A DNA stretch of 64,000 nt, from contig NZ_LJJB01000007.1 of the NCBI RefSeq assembly GCF_001420695.1, positions 581,890-645,889 on the forward strand, read 5' to 3'. The notes under the pieces were generated by a model. That model was not told where the DNA came from. It saw only the letters and a list, made by a program, of their open reading frames with translations, and searched no databases. Below are positions 1-11,143 of the stretch, one piece after another. Both the position numbers and the translations under genes were made by a program. Source of the stretch: Brevibacillus choshinensis (GTDB taxonomy: Bacteria; Bacillota; Bacilli; Brevibacillales; Brevibacillaceae). Each line of letters starts with the position of its first letter. Position 1 is the first letter of the stretch.

Positions 1-314
1 TGAAAGCATTATTCGTACTATCTAGTACCTTGCCGATTGAAGGGAAACGATCCAACCGTCTGTTTCATATTTGCCAAGAACTAGGGTGTGATGAATATGT
101 AAGCCCTGTTGGATCCGCTGATTATTTACAGAAGGATGGAGTGTTTGACCAATCATCTCCAGTCAGGCTTACTTTTCAGAACTACCAATTGTCTCCTTAT
201 GCGCAAAAGGGAGCAAGCGAATTTGTCAGTCATTTATCGGTCGTGGATGTGCTGGCTAACTTGGGATGGGATCAGGCCAGAGAGTATGTGATGACGGGCA
301 AGGTATCGTTTTAA
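1..314 (+). CDS. WbqC-like family protein, 3' part only
   Basis: This is the C-terminal half of a WbqC-like protein, a family common in polysaccharide clusters whose biochemical role is poorly defined. The reading frame is open from base 3 and the first two bases are the end of a preceding codon, so the gene is cut by the window edge. Family signs are LSSTLPIEGKRSNRL near the visible start, a VSPVGSADYL stretch, and LSVVDVLANLGWD near the end. A TTG at 30 could be read as a start but would remove conserved sequence. The gene leads a run of same-strand sugar genes, and the methyltransferase behind it follows closely. Family assignment is fairly sure; substrate is unknown. Confidence 0.75.
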   Translation, partial: KALFVLSSTLPIEGKRSNRLFHICQELGCDEYVSPVGSADYLQKDGVFDQSSPVRLTFQNYQLSPYAQKGASEFVSHLSVVDVLANLGWDQAREYVMTGKVSF

Positions 315-368
315 GATCTTGGGACGATGGCTGTAATCCTTGGCAAAAGGACAAGGGGGGATTTTATT

Positions 369-1145
369 GTGCCAATCATTAAGGCGAAAAATTATATAGA
401 CGTTTACAAAATCAGGTCATCGGCAGAAGATATCCATCAGATGAGTGGTAGGCATGATAAGAGAATAACAACATTTTGCAACCAACAAATAGAAAGAGAA
501 ACTGTGCCTAGCAAGGATGATGTAGTGATTGATATCGGCTGTGGGGATGGTTCATTGCTGCAGCAAATCCATAAAGGCATCGCAAAAGGTATTGGAATTG
601 TTCCCACGACAGAGGAGAAGTCTCGGCTTGAATCGGAATACTCCATCCCAAACCTTTCTTTTTTAAAGGGAGTAACAATCAAATTACCTTGTGAGAACGA
701 GATGGCGACGATAGTGATATGTAATGGAGTCCTGATCTTATTGGAATCTACAGAAGAGCTCATAGCCAGTCTAAGAGAGATTCACAGAGTCTCAAGGAAA
801 AATGCAACCATTTGGATAGGCGAACTACCACATGTTAATGAGTTTGCGTATTATCATAAAAATTATGGCGATTCAATCACGAAATGGCTCTTTTCCGAGT
901 TTAGACAAAAAGGGATGTTTGCTGCAGCACAAGCTTTCTTAAAGGTACTTACTGCGCTACTTACCAAAGAAACATTAATCATTAATCCTAAAACGCACTT
1001 TCATATCGAACCAGCAGAATTTATCCAAATCTGTAAGGACATCGGTTTAGATGTGTTTAAATATTCAAAAAATAAAACGATTGATTCCGATGAGAATGTT
1101 GTAGAGGTTCCAACAAGATACAATTACCTGATAAGAAAGACATAG
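369..1145 (+). CDS. Class I SAM-dependent methyltransferase
   Basis: A 258-residue methyltransferase of the Rossmann-like class I fold. The SAM-binding motif I, VVIDIGCGDG, lies at about residues 52-61. The acceptor is unknown, but the surrounding genes make a sugar or glycolipid plausible. The GTG at 369 is preferred over an in-frame ATG at 327 because a strong AGGGGGGA site ends about seven bases before it, while the upstream start lacks a comparable site. Downstream, the SpsF-like gene starts 19 bases after the stop, so the genes are probably cotranscribed. It does not resemble the two other methyltransferases of this locus beyond the shared SAM motif. Confidence 0.8.
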   Translation: MPIIKAKNYIDVYKIRSSAEDIHQMSGRHDKRITTFCNQQIERETVPSKDDVVIDIGCGDGSLLQQIHKGIAKGIGIVPTTEEKSRLESEYSIPNLSFLKGVTIKLPCENEMATIVICNGVLILLESTEELIASLREIHRVSRKNATIWIGELPHVNEFAYYHKNYGDSITKWLFSEFRQKGMFAAAQAFLKVLTALLTKETLIINPKTHFHIEPAEFIQICKDIGLDVFKYSKNKTIDSDENVVEVPTRYNYLIRKT

Positions 1146-1164
1146 AAAAAAGGCGGATTGCCAA

Positions 1165-1902
1165 ATGACGTCTAACCAAATAAAAGTCATCGTCATCATC
1201 CAAGCTCGAATGGGTTCGACCCGACTGCCAGGGAAAATAATGCTGCCATTGGGATCGACTGTCGTCCTTGACTATGTGGTGTCGCGAAGCAAACAAATCG
1301 GTGGCGTAACAGACGTCATTATCGCCACCTCAACATCAGACAAAGACACTCCAATTTGGGAATGGTGCAAGAAAAACCAAGTAAGTTGCTTTCGCGGATC
1401 AGAGGAAGATGTTTTATCGAGATTTTATGATTGTGCCACAGCTTACCAGCCTGATTATTTCATCCGCGTCACAAGTGATTGTCCATTTTTGGATTATCAG
1501 ATGATGAATCAGATCATGAAGCAGGTAGAGGAGCAGCCGGTGGACTTCGTATTCGTTAATGGTGCCCTGCCTCGCGGACTGGAAGCTGAAATCGCATCAT
1601 TTTCGGCATTGGAGACAATGAATCGCGTGGCAAGAGAGGCGAAATATCGCGAACATGTGACGTACTACGCGTATGAGCATAAGCATCAGTTTCAAACGAC
1701 ATCGTTTCAAGCTCCGATCTCTTTGTGCCATCCGGAAATTCGAATCACATTGGATACCGAGGATGATTATCTCCTTTGTCATGCAGTAGCACAACATTTC
1801 AACGGGGATCTATTGGTTCCTTCCCAATCCATTGTGGACTATTTGTTGGAACATCCAGAACTTGCTCAAATCAATTCGCATGTTAAGCAAAAGGACATTT
1901 AG
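1165..1902 (+). CDS. SpsF-like cytidylyltransferase family protein
   Basis: A 245-residue nucleotidyltransferase-like protein of the SpsF / acylneuraminate cytidylyltransferase family, which activates acidic or amino sugars with CMP or acts close to that step. The N-terminal nucleotide-binding motif QARMGSTRLPGK is at residues 13-24 and TSDCPFLD at 103-110 supplies the expected metal-binding acidic residue. B. subtilis SpsF belongs to the spore coat polysaccharide operon. Here it is followed by a sugar epimerase and a PseC-type aminotransferase, an association seen in pathways for modified aminosugars. A GGCGG site precedes the ATG. The family is clear; the exact sugar is not. Confidence 0.85.
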   Translation: MTSNQIKVIVIIQARMGSTRLPGKIMLPLGSTVVLDYVVSRSKQIGGVTDVIIATSTSDKDTPIWEWCKKNQVSCFRGSEEDVLSRFYDCATAYQPDYFIRVTSDCPFLDYQMMNQIMKQVEEQPVDFVFVNGALPRGLEAEIASFSALETMNRVAREAKYREHVTYYAYEHKHQFQTTSFQAPISLCHPEIRITLDTEDDYLLCHAVAQHFNGDLLVPSQSIVDYLLEHPELAQINSHVKQKDI

Positions 1903-1934
1903 AACATTACCATGTAATCAAGGAGACGAATCTC

Positions 1935-2891
1935 ATGAACATGCTCGTAACGGGTGGTGCCGGTTTTATCGGTCGCTGGGTGGTAAAAAGACTGCTGGCA
2001 GACGGACATCAAGTGTGGGTGCTCGATGATTTGTCAAACGGAAGTGAATATAACTTGCAGGAATATCGAAACCACCCCAACTTCAAGGCATTTGTCCAGG
2101 GAGATATCAAAGATGAAGCAATCTTGGAACAGCTTTTCCGCAATCAATTTGATATTTGTTACCACCTGGGCGCAAGTATTAATGTGCAAGACAGTATAGA
2201 TGATCCGGGTACGACTTTTCACAATGATACCGTGGGAACGTTTTTTGTTTTGGAACAATGCCGCAAACATCGAGTGAAAATTGTTTTTATGAGCACCTGC
2301 ATGGTATACGACCGTTGCTATGATGAGAAGGGAATAGAAGAGTCACATTCGATCAAACCAGCATCCCCATATGCCGGCGCAAAAATCGCTGGCGAAAATA
2401 TGGTGTTATCCTACTACTTTGCTTACTCTTTGCCTGCAGTCGTCATACGGCCGTTCAATACATACGGCCCTTTTCAAAAGTCTGGCGGTGAAGGCGGGGT
2501 TGTAGCGATCTTCCTAAAAAAGAAAGCAAAGGGCGAAACGCTAACCATCTACGGGAATGGCACTCAAACCCGTGATCTGCTCTATGTGGAGGATTGTGCG
2601 GGTTTTGTCGCGGAAGCGGGTTATTCTGACAAAGTGAATGGCTACATCGTAAATGCCGGGCTTGGAAGGGACATTTCAATTAATGATCTCGCACGTTTGA
2701 TTGCGGGAGATGAAAATCAAATCAAACACATCAGTCATATCCATCCACAGAGTGAGATTCAGAAGCTCTTATGCAACTTTGAGAAAGCAAAACAACTACT
2801 GGGGTGGGAGCCGAAAGTTTCTCTGGAAGAAGGGATCCGATTGACGGAAAAATGGATAGTGGAAAATTTGGAGGACGACATAAACGGATAG
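1935..2891 (+). CDS. NAD-dependent sugar epimerase/dehydratase (extended SDR)
   Basis: A 318-residue extended short-chain dehydrogenase acting on nucleotide sugars, probably as 4-epimerase or 4,6-dehydratase. The NAD-binding glycine motif GGAGFIG is at residues 7-13, and the catalytic Ser-Thr pair at 120-121 precedes the YAGAK Tyr/Lys motif at 146-150. The C-terminal part has the RDLLYVEDCA signature that lines the sugar pocket. An AAGGAGACG ribosome site fixes the ATG. It lies 32 bases after the SpsF-like gene and is followed at 13 bases by the aminotransferase, so the pair likely makes a 4-keto sugar and then aminates it. Substrate is inferred from context only. Confidence 0.85.
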   Translation: MNMLVTGGAGFIGRWVVKRLLADGHQVWVLDDLSNGSEYNLQEYRNHPNFKAFVQGDIKDEAILEQLFRNQFDICYHLGASINVQDSIDDPGTTFHNDTVGTFFVLEQCRKHRVKIVFMSTCMVYDRCYDEKGIEESHSIKPASPYAGAKIAGENMVLSYYFAYSLPAVVIRPFNTYGPFQKSGGEGGVVAIFLKKKAKGETLTIYGNGTQTRDLLYVEDCAGFVAEAGYSDKVNGYIVNAGLGRDISINDLARLIAGDENQIKHISHIHPQSEIQKLLCNFEKAKQLLGWEPKVSLEEGIRLTEKWIVENLEDDING

Positions 2892-2904
2892 GAAGAGTCA
2901 GGTG

Positions 2905-4125
2905 ATGATCGTGGATACATCAGATAAGGGGACCCTTGCCATCTTCGGCGGGAAGCCAGTGCGAGAGACTTACCTTCCTTATGGTAAACAATCTATCGAT
3001 GACGAAGATGTTCAAATGGTGATCAGCACGTTGCGTTCCCCATTCCTTACCCAAGGGCCGAGAATCAAGGCATTTGAAGATGAGGTCGCCCGTTTCACCG
3101 GGTCAAAATACGCGGTATCGTTCTGCAATGGCACAGCAGCTTTACATGGTGCAGCATTTGCCGCTGGCATCACGATGGGGGACGAAGTCATCACGACTCC
3201 CATGACATTCGCGGCGAGCGCAAATTGCGTTCTTTACTGTGGAGGTACGGTGGTTTTTGCGGACGTTGATTCAAATACGCTCAACATAGATATCAATGAA
3301 ATCAAACAGAAACGGACGGATAGAACCAAAGCGATCATTCCAGTCGATTATACGGGACAACCAGCGGATCTTGATGAAATAATGGATTTTGCCCGAGATC
3401 ATGGCTTAGTCGTCATCGAAGACTCCGCACACTCTTTGGGAGCTATGTATAAAGGAAAAAAAGTAGGATCAATTGCAGACATGACGATGTTTAGCTTCCA
3501 TCCCGTTAAACATATTACCACTGGTGAAGGTGGCATCATCACTACTGATTCCGATGAGTTCTTCGAGCGGTTAATTTTGTTCCGAACCCACGGCATTACT
3601 CGGGATCTGAATTTGCTGGAAAAAACAACCGAAGGACCTTGGTATTATGAAATGCTAGAACTTGGATTTAATTACCGGATCACAGACATTCAAGCAGCGT
3701 TGGGGCTTTCCCAATTGTCAAAAATCGATTCATTCCTCGAACGCCGCAAAGCGATAGCAAAAAGGTACAACGAGGCTTTTGAAGGGCTTGAGGGAATCAT
3801 CATTCCTTATCAGAAGGATGACCGTATCTCAAGTTGGCATCTATATGTCTTACGTCTCAACCTGCATCATCTGCGGGCAGGGAGGAGGGAGATATTTGAA
3901 GCTCTCCACCAAGAGAATATAGGCGTCAATGTTCATTATATTCCCGTTCATTTGCACCCCTACTACCAAAGATTAGGGTATAGGAAAGGGATTGCTCCGG
4001 TGGCTGAGGCTGAATACGGAACCATTTTGACCATACCGTTATTCCCGACTATGTCTGATCAGGATGCCAGCGATGTCATCATCGCTGTGAAGAAGGTACT
4101 AAACCATTACCGTGCAGCCCGTTGA
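2905..4125 (+). CDS. DegT/PseC-type PLP sugar aminotransferase
   Basis: A 406-residue PLP-dependent aminotransferase of the DegT/DnrJ/EryC1 family that transfers an amino group to a keto-sugar nucleotide. It is closest in appearance to PseC, which aminates UDP-4-keto-6-deoxy-AltNAc. Evidence is the SPFLTQGP motif near residue 45, the cofactor-binding IEDSAHSLGA at 171-180, and the Schiff-base lysine K202 in SFHPVKHITTGEGG. The ATG at 2905 sits eight bases after GGAAGAG; a GTG directly before it is also possible. No PseB dehydratase of classical type is visible, so the neighbouring SDR may provide the keto substrate. Downstream lies a 128-base gap. Confidence 0.88.
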   Translation: MIVDTSDKGTLAIFGGKPVRETYLPYGKQSIDDEDVQMVISTLRSPFLTQGPRIKAFEDEVARFTGSKYAVSFCNGTAALHGAAFAAGITMGDEVITTPMTFAASANCVLYCGGTVVFADVDSNTLNIDINEIKQKRTDRTKAIIPVDYTGQPADLDEIMDFARDHGLVVIEDSAHSLGAMYKGKKVGSIADMTMFSFHPVKHITTGEGGIITTDSDEFFERLILFRTHGITRDLNLLEKTTEGPWYYEMLELGFNYRITDIQAALGLSQLSKIDSFLERRKAIAKRYNEAFEGLEGIIIPYQKDDRISSWHLYVLRLNLHHLRAGRREIFEALHQENIGVNVHYIPVHLHPYYQRLGYRKGIAPVAEAEYGTILTIPLFPTMSDQDASDVIIAVKKVLNHYRAAR

Positions 4126-4253
4126 ACGCATAATTGGACGAAAATCGAACTGATAGAATAGGTTCGTTGCTTATTACGCCAATCATTCGGGTGGCATATG
4201 AATAACAATGTGGAAAAGCTTATCACAAGAACATGATAATGGGGAGGCCAATT

Positions 4254-4847
4254 ATGCACCTTTCTCGTCATGCACTGCACAATTATTGGAGAGATCCAAT
4301 GGATGGGAATCGAGCAGACTATTATATTGAGGGAATCGAGAACAGTAAATTTTTGCTTGAAAATATGAAAGGGTATTTCGATTTGCATGCAAATATTCTG
4401 GAGATAGGTTGCAATGTTGGGCGAAATCTCAACCACCTTTTTCAAGCAGGCTACCAAAATGTATCTGGTATCGAAATTAGCAACTATGCCACCGAATTGT
4501 TAAAGAAAACCTATCCTGATTTAGCGCAAAAGGCTACTATTTACAACTCTCCGGTTGAAGAGATCATTACCACTTTACCTGAAAATGGTTATGATTTGGT
4601 TTACACAATGGCAGTCTTGGAACATATCCATACGGAAAGTGAATGGATATTTCATGAAATAAGCCGGATTACAAAAACCTATTTAATTACGATTGAAGAT
4701 GAAGTTGCGACTACGCTGCGTCATTTTCCTCGGAATTACAAGGAAGTTTTTGAGCCGTTGGGGTTTGTACAGGTGTATGAAGAAGCTGAGCGAGTGAAGA
4801 AAATTGTCGGGGGAACATTTGTTTTTAGAATGTTCAAAAAGATATAG
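4254..4847 (+). CDS. Class I SAM-dependent methyltransferase
   Basis: A 197-residue methyltransferase with SAM motif ILEIGCNVGRNL at residues 48-59 and an acidic motif II, VSGIEIS, after it. The fold is clear, the acceptor is not. The ATG at 4254 is chosen because GGGGAGG ends six bases before it; an ATG at 4233 has no site of its own. The gene is followed by an intrinsic terminator at 4880, so it closes the first transcription unit of the glycan locus. The MAVLEHIH segment near residue 120 is typical of small-molecule or sugar methyltransferases of this group. Confidence 0.8.
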   Translation: MHLSRHALHNYWRDPMDGNRADYYIEGIENSKFLLENMKGYFDLHANILEIGCNVGRNLNHLFQAGYQNVSGIEISNYATELLKKTYPDLAQKATIYNSPVEEIITTLPENGYDLVYTMAVLEHIHTESEWIFHEISRITKTYLITIEDEVATTLRHFPRNYKEVFEPLGFVQVYEEAERVKKIVGGTFVFRMFKKI

Positions 4848-4879
4848 CTCCCATGCATGAAACATAAGGGACATTTCTT

Positions 4880-4914
4880 GAGCCAAGCTGTCTCCATAGA
4901 CTTGGCTCCTTATT
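4880..4914 (+). terminator. Intrinsic terminator after methyltransferase
   Basis: GAGCCAAG at 4880-4887 pairs with CTTGGCTC at 4901-4908 across a 13-base loop and is followed by a T-rich tract. It separates the first glycan transcription unit from the SDR/RmlC pair. Confidence 0.75.
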
Positions 4915-5022
4915 TTAGGTATGGACCATTCCCCAATTATACGATGGATGTTTCATTTGATATCCTTCTTCATATGTATAAGAGCGGAGGAATAATTCCA
5001 CAAGTCAAAGGAGGTAATTTAA

Positions 5023-5940
5023 ATGAATCCTGACTTGGGTACCAGGACGGCCATCATCACCGGAGCTACCGGGTTCGTCGGCTATCACCTAACCCGGCAT
5101 CTGGTTGCAAGCGGGTGGACTGTCCATGCCATCGTTCGACCACAGTCCAAGACGCTCTCGCTTCTACAGATGGGGAATCGGCTAACGATACACCGCTTTT
5201 ACGGATCGACCGCAGAAATGATAGAACTCGTAAAGGAAATCAAGCCTGATATTGTATTCCATCTGGCCTCTCTATTCCTTGCCCAACATCAGCAGAGAGA
5301 TGTTGTACCTATGATCCATGCAAACCTTACCTTTGGAACGCAGCTACTGGAAGCGATGAGCGCATGCGGCGTGTACCGTTTCGTCAATACCGGCACTTCC
5401 TGGCAGCATTACGAAAACAAGTCGTACAGTCCGGTTTGTCTGTATGCCTCAACCAAACAAGCATTTGAATCCGTCTTGACGTATTACACGGAAGCCACCC
5501 CGCTTCAAGCGGCCACATTGAAACTGTTCGATACCTATGGGCCACTTGATGCGAGACCCAAACTGTTTTCCTTACTGCAAAAAACCGCAAGAGAGCAAAA
5601 TCCGTTGCCCATGTCTGCCGGAGAGCAATTGATTGACCTCGTTTACATTGATGACGTCGTAAATGCCTACTGCTTAGCGGCAGAGCGCTTGTTGGAGGGA
5701 AAAACAGCTCAAAAAAGTGAAAGTTTTGCCGTTAGCTCCGGAAACCCCGTGACGTTAAAAGGTCTGGTTTCTGTCTATGAAAAGGTATTGGGTAAGACAT
5801 TACCCATTCAATGGGGAGCCCGTCCTTACCGTCCGCGTGAAGTGATGACCCCATGGAATCGGTGGGAACCTGTGCCGAATTGGCTGCCTCTCATTGATCT
5901 GGAAACGGGGATCAGAAAAATAGTGTCGCATGTGGGGTGA
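5023..5940 (+). CDS. NAD-dependent deoxysugar reductase/epimerase (SDR)
   Basis: A 305-residue extended SDR. TGATGFVG at residues 13-20 binds the cofactor and YASTK at 141-145 is the catalytic Tyr/Lys pair. Segments LKLFDTYGP and QLIDLVYIDDVV resemble the RfbJ / CDP-abequose synthase type of 4-keto-6-deoxyhexose reductases, so a reductase producing an unusual deoxyhexose is the best guess. A perfect AAAGGAGGT site precedes the ATG. The RmlC-like gene overlaps or abuts its stop, implying translational coupling and a shared pathway. The 4-reductase role is inference; a 4-epimerase cannot be excluded. Confidence 0.8.
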   Translation: MNPDLGTRTAIITGATGFVGYHLTRHLVASGWTVHAIVRPQSKTLSLLQMGNRLTIHRFYGSTAEMIELVKEIKPDIVFHLASLFLAQHQQRDVVPMIHANLTFGTQLLEAMSACGVYRFVNTGTSWQHYENKSYSPVCLYASTKQAFESVLTYYTEATPLQAATLKLFDTYGPLDARPKLFSLLQKTAREQNPLPMSAGEQLIDLVYIDDVVNAYCLAAERLLEGKTAQKSESFAVSSGNPVTLKGLVSVYEKVLGKTLPIQWGARPYRPREVMTPWNRWEPVPNWLPLIDLETGIRKIVSHVG

Positions 5941-5945
5941 CAACC

Positions 5946-6494
5946 ATGATCATTCAGCAAACAAAACTAGTTGATTGCTATGAAATCATTCCCGACATCT
6001 ACCACGATGAACGGGGCAGATTGACTAAAACCTTTCATCAGGATACGTTTGCGGCCCATAAGCTTCAAACACGCTTTGTCGAGCAATACTATTCTAGTTC
6101 ACGGAAGAAAGTGCTGAGAGGGTTGCATTTTCAGCTACCCCCTCATCAGCATGTGAAGCTCGTGACTTGCCTGTTTGGGATTATTGTCGACGCGGTAGTA
6201 GATTTGAGGGTAGGCTCTCCAACCTATGGGCAGTTTGCCTTGTTTGATCTGCGTGCGGAGAAGGGGAACATGGTTTATGTTCCAGAGGGCATGGCCCACG
6301 GTTTTTATGTCGTGAGTGAAAGCGCCATTGTCGTGAATAATGCCTCGAGTGTCTATTCGCCTGAATATGATTGCGGCATCCGATGGGATTCGGTGGGGAT
6401 ACCCTGGGAAGACGAACATCCTGTCCTGTCTCAGAAGGACAGTTCGCTGGTGCCGTTCCCGCTTTTCCAGAGCCCATTTGTGTATGAGAAGTAG
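5946..6494 (+). CDS. dTDP-4-dehydrorhamnose 3,5-epimerase-like protein (RmlC family)
   Basis: A 182-residue cupin of the RmlC family, which epimerises C3 and/or C5 of 4-keto-6-deoxy sugar nucleotides. The catalytic histidine lies in RGLHFQ at about residue 61, VVDLRVGSPTYG follows, and VPEGMAHGF at about 112-120 is the conserved barrel motif. Length fits the family. The ATG at 5946 is preferred because GGGGTGA stands five bases upstream; a GTG at 5937 overlaps the previous stop. It is translationally coupled to the SDR before it, as rmlC-rmlD-type pairs often are. No rmlA or rmlB lies in the window, so the substrate must be made elsewhere. Confidence 0.85.
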   Translation: MIIQQTKLVDCYEIIPDIYHDERGRLTKTFHQDTFAAHKLQTRFVEQYYSSSRKKVLRGLHFQLPPHQHVKLVTCLFGIIVDAVVDLRVGSPTYGQFALFDLRAEKGNMVYVPEGMAHGFYVVSESAIVVNNASSVYSPEYDCGIRWDSVGIPWEDEHPVLSQKDSSLVPFPLFQSPFVYEK

Positions 6495-6503
6495 TTCATA
6501 TCA

Positions 6504-6810
6504 TCATGTATTTTCTATATAGTTCAGTACAAATTGTTTCACGAGGGCAAGCATTTGCTGACCGTCTTCCATGGAGTGACCTTTCACACCGAAATATATC
6601 TTTAATTTAGCTTCTGTGCCCGATGGCCGAACGCAAAACCAGGAGTCGTCCTCCAGATGGACTTTTATCACGTTAGGTGTTGGCAGTGCAAGCGGCACGA
6701 CGGCTCCGGTTTTTACGTCCTTGTGCGTGCCTGCCAAATAATCCTCGATGGCGATTACTTTTTTTTAAGCTACCTCCGTCAACGGCCGGCTTCGGAAGCT
6801 TTCCGCACCG
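6504..6810 (-). pseudogene. Phosphohexomutase 3' remnant, frameshifted
   Basis: The minus strand encodes the last domain of a phosphoglucomutase/phosphomannomutase. The sugar-phosphate loop FCVRPSGTEAKLKIYF is intact, preceded by NVIKVHLEDDSW. Reading upstream, the frame hits a stop just before VIAIEDYLAG, but the adjoining frame continues with KLPKPAVDGGSLKK, which fits the family. The switch falls in a run of eight A (6759-6766), so a one-base slip explains it. Only about 100 residues of a roughly 550-residue enzyme remain, and the catalytic serine domain is absent. It is a decayed stub, convergent with the RmlC gene and probably truncated by insertion of the following methyltransferase. 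Confidence 0.75.
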
Positions 6811-6922
6811 TATATACATTGACGGTTGATGCCTGGCCGCATTTCCCCACGCATTCCACCAGTTCCAAAAGACACCCAGTATTGGAAAAGTAGATAAATA
6901 TTGAAATGAGGGGAGAACAAAA

Positions 6923-7615
6923 GTGGAACCATATATCAATGTGAAGACTAGTGTCTTCGACTTACCTGGGTATACTGAAATCACGAAAGCAAGGCTTGAC
7001 CACCTGGCTTCCATGAATCTTACGTTAGCTGGAAAATCAGTCATCGATGTAGGCTGTGGAACTGGGCGTTTGACGGAGTTTCTCATAGGCCAAGGAGCAA
7101 GCGTTTTTGGCGTGGACGGAAGGGAAGACAACATACAGCAGATGCGACTTTTCTATTCAAACGTAGAGGTAGAAGTTGTGGATTTGGAAACCGATGATCT
7201 GTTAAAGTACGGTCCGTTTGACATCGTGTTTTATTATGGGATTTTGTATCGTCTTTCAGATCCATTGCATTTTATAAAGAACGCTGAAAAATTGTGCAGC
7301 GACATGATATTGATTGAAACATGCATTACCGATGCATTGGAACCGCTATGTAAAATCGAGATCGAAGACGGTACGAACAATTCCCAATCTATTCATCATG
7401 CCGGTTCCCGTACGAGTCCAGCCTACGTCATATTTTGTTTGAAAAAAGCGGGTTTTCCATATGTTTATCCACCTGTAGAAAAGCCTGCTCATCCTGATTT
7501 TCTTCACGAAAAAAAATATGATTATGCGTCCTACAACAATGGACGGCTTATCCGTGAAATTTTTGTCGCCTCTAGAAATCTATTGAATAATGACCGGCTT
7601 GTGCTGGTCGGATAA
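6923..7615 (+). CDS. Class I SAM-dependent methyltransferase
   Basis: A 230-residue methyltransferase with motif I VIDVGCGTGRL at residues 40-50 and motif II VFGVDGR shortly after. The middle segment FDIVFYYGILYRLSDP resembles UbiG/wobble-type enzymes acting on small molecules or sugars, with a conserved LIETC block. GTG is the start, with GAGGGGAG about seven bases before it. It stands alone between a mutase stub and a terminator at 7676. Neighbours suggest glycan modification; nothing in the sequence gives the acceptor. Confidence 0.8.
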   Translation: MEPYINVKTSVFDLPGYTEITKARLDHLASMNLTLAGKSVIDVGCGTGRLTEFLIGQGASVFGVDGREDNIQQMRLFYSNVEVEVVDLETDDLLKYGPFDIVFYYGILYRLSDPLHFIKNAEKLCSDMILIETCITDALEPLCKIEIEDGTNNSQSIHHAGSRTSPAYVIFCLKKAGFPYVYPPVEKPAHPDFLHEKKYDYASYNNGRLIREIFVASRNLLNNDRLVLVG

Positions 7616-7675
7616 ATAGGCCATTTTCAGAAGATGACTTTTGGATGAGTGGTGTCCTGGGAGAGAAGAATCAAT

Positions 7676-7708
7676 AACCGTCAGAGTGTTTAACCCTGAC
7701 GGTTTTCG
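7676..7708 (+). terminator. Intrinsic terminator after methyltransferase
   Basis: AACCGTCAG at 7676-7684 pairs with CTGACGGTT at 7696-7704, followed by TTTT. The remaining 120 bases to the next gene hold a TTGACA at 7757 but no well-spaced -10 box. Confidence 0.8.
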
Positions 7709-7829
7709 TAATGGATGATTGTTCACTTATGCGGAGCATAGAACGAAAAACAGCTTATTGACATATTTATAAGAGATAAACGATTGAGGGAGAAAGCAAT
7801 GTATTCATACATCGTGTCGGGGGATTGTC

Positions 7830-8957
7830 ATGGGGAGTATTTTCGATAAAACAGACCCTCCTAAAGATCTTTACTTTTCTGCAAAGCAATGGATTCATTC
7901 GTGTTTTGAACATCCAGAGGAACTTCAACCATTTTACAAGGAATGTCTCGCTGAAAACAGTCCATTTATAGCGATATCCAGTAAGGAGAAGATGGGGTGG
8001 CCCCAGCTGGTTAAACCGCGACCACATTATATCGTCGCGATGCCTATGGGCAGGGTCTGGGGGGAAAATGGTGCGGTCATTAGCCCCGACAACAAATTGA
8101 TCTGGGATGCTTCCCATGAAATCATGACGAAACCTCATGAACATTCCCTCTTCTCACAGCAAAAATTGCCTCCTGTCACCTTCATTCCAGAAAATTTGGC
8201 GGTACTCACCCATATGGAAGGATACAGTTATTATTTTTGGATGTTTGATGTTTTGGCACGAATTGAGTTACTTCGCCGCAATGACATACAAATAGACAGG
8301 TATGTCTTCACATCGATGACACGTGCGTTTCAGGAAGAGACGTTACTGAGGCTGGGTGTCACATGTGAAAAACAAATCATTTGCGACAATCATACCCATA
8401 TTCAAGGACTTGAACTGATTGTCACTCCTTTGGTGGCCGATACGGGAATGACACCGAAATGGGTCTGTGAATTCCTCAGGGAAGAGTTCTTGGAAAAGCC
8501 GGGGATAAAGCCATCACGGGATTTCAAACGGATTTACGTAAGCCGTGGCGATGCAAAACGAAGACAGGTAAAAAATGAGCAAGATGTAATGGATTATTTG
8601 AAAAGATATGGATTCGATTGTGTGCTCTTGGATGGATTATCGGTAGCTGAACAGGCACAAATCTTTTTTTCGGCGGAAGTGGTCATCGCTCCCCACGGAG
8701 CAGCCCTTACGAACCTCGTCTTTAGCAAACCAGGCACGAAGGTCATCGAACTGTTTTCCCCGCTTTGGCTGCGCCACACTTACTGTATCATCAGTCAACA
8801 CTTCGACCTGGATTATTCCCGACTAATAGGAATTGGACACGGGTCATCTGTCATTTTGTCCTCCCCCTTATCTGATATTCAAATCGCATTGGAAGCCGAC
8901 ATCACTGTCAACATTGGTCAATTAGCAAAGCAGCTGAGGGCTGCGGGCGTTCATTAA
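7830..8957 (+). CDS. Glycosyltransferase family 61 (DUF563) protein
   Basis: A 375-residue glycosyltransferase of the GT61/DUF563 type, a cytoplasmic enzyme with no membrane segment. The family core is in the C-terminal third: YVSRGDAKRR near residue 235, then VVIAPHGAALTNLVFSKPG near 283-300, where the His-Gly pair is diagnostic. The N-terminal part has the expected SYYFWMFDVLARI block. The ATG follows GGGGGA at about seven bases. Donor and acceptor are unknown. It is the only obvious glycosyltransferase in the visible part of the locus, so it may set the branch sugar made by the neighbouring nucleotide-sugar enzymes. Confidence 0.85.
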   Translation: MGSIFDKTDPPKDLYFSAKQWIHSCFEHPEELQPFYKECLAENSPFIAISSKEKMGWPQLVKPRPHYIVAMPMGRVWGENGAVISPDNKLIWDASHEIMTKPHEHSLFSQQKLPPVTFIPENLAVLTHMEGYSYYFWMFDVLARIELLRRNDIQIDRYVFTSMTRAFQEETLLRLGVTCEKQIICDNHTHIQGLELIVTPLVADTGMTPKWVCEFLREEFLEKPGIKPSRDFKRIYVSRGDAKRRQVKNEQDVMDYLKRYGFDCVLLDGLSVAEQAQIFFSAEVVIAPHGAALTNLVFSKPGTKVIELFSPLWLRHTYCIISQHFDLDYSRLIGIGHGSSVILSSPLSDIQIALEADITVNIGQLAKQLRAAGVH

Positions 8958-8978
8958 TTTGATCAGGAGGGAATGTGA

Positions 8979-11074
<2,096 letters not shown>

Positions 11075-11088
11075 TGACGAAGACGAAA

Positions 11089-11122
11089 AAAACGAGGCTG
11101 CCCAGAGCAACCTCGTTTTTCA
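11089..11122. terminator. Bidirectional terminator between gmd-like gene and nfo
   Basis: AAACGAGG near 11090-11097 pairs with CCTCGTTT at 11111-11118. T-runs on both strands suit the two convergent genes. Confidence 0.8.
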
Positions 11123-11143
11123 TGTACATAATGATCCAGGTTA

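Noticed and set aside
7757-7790. Sigma-A promoter before the GT61 gene
   Set aside because: TTGACA is perfect, but no -10 box lies 16-18 bases on; TATAAG is only four bases away.
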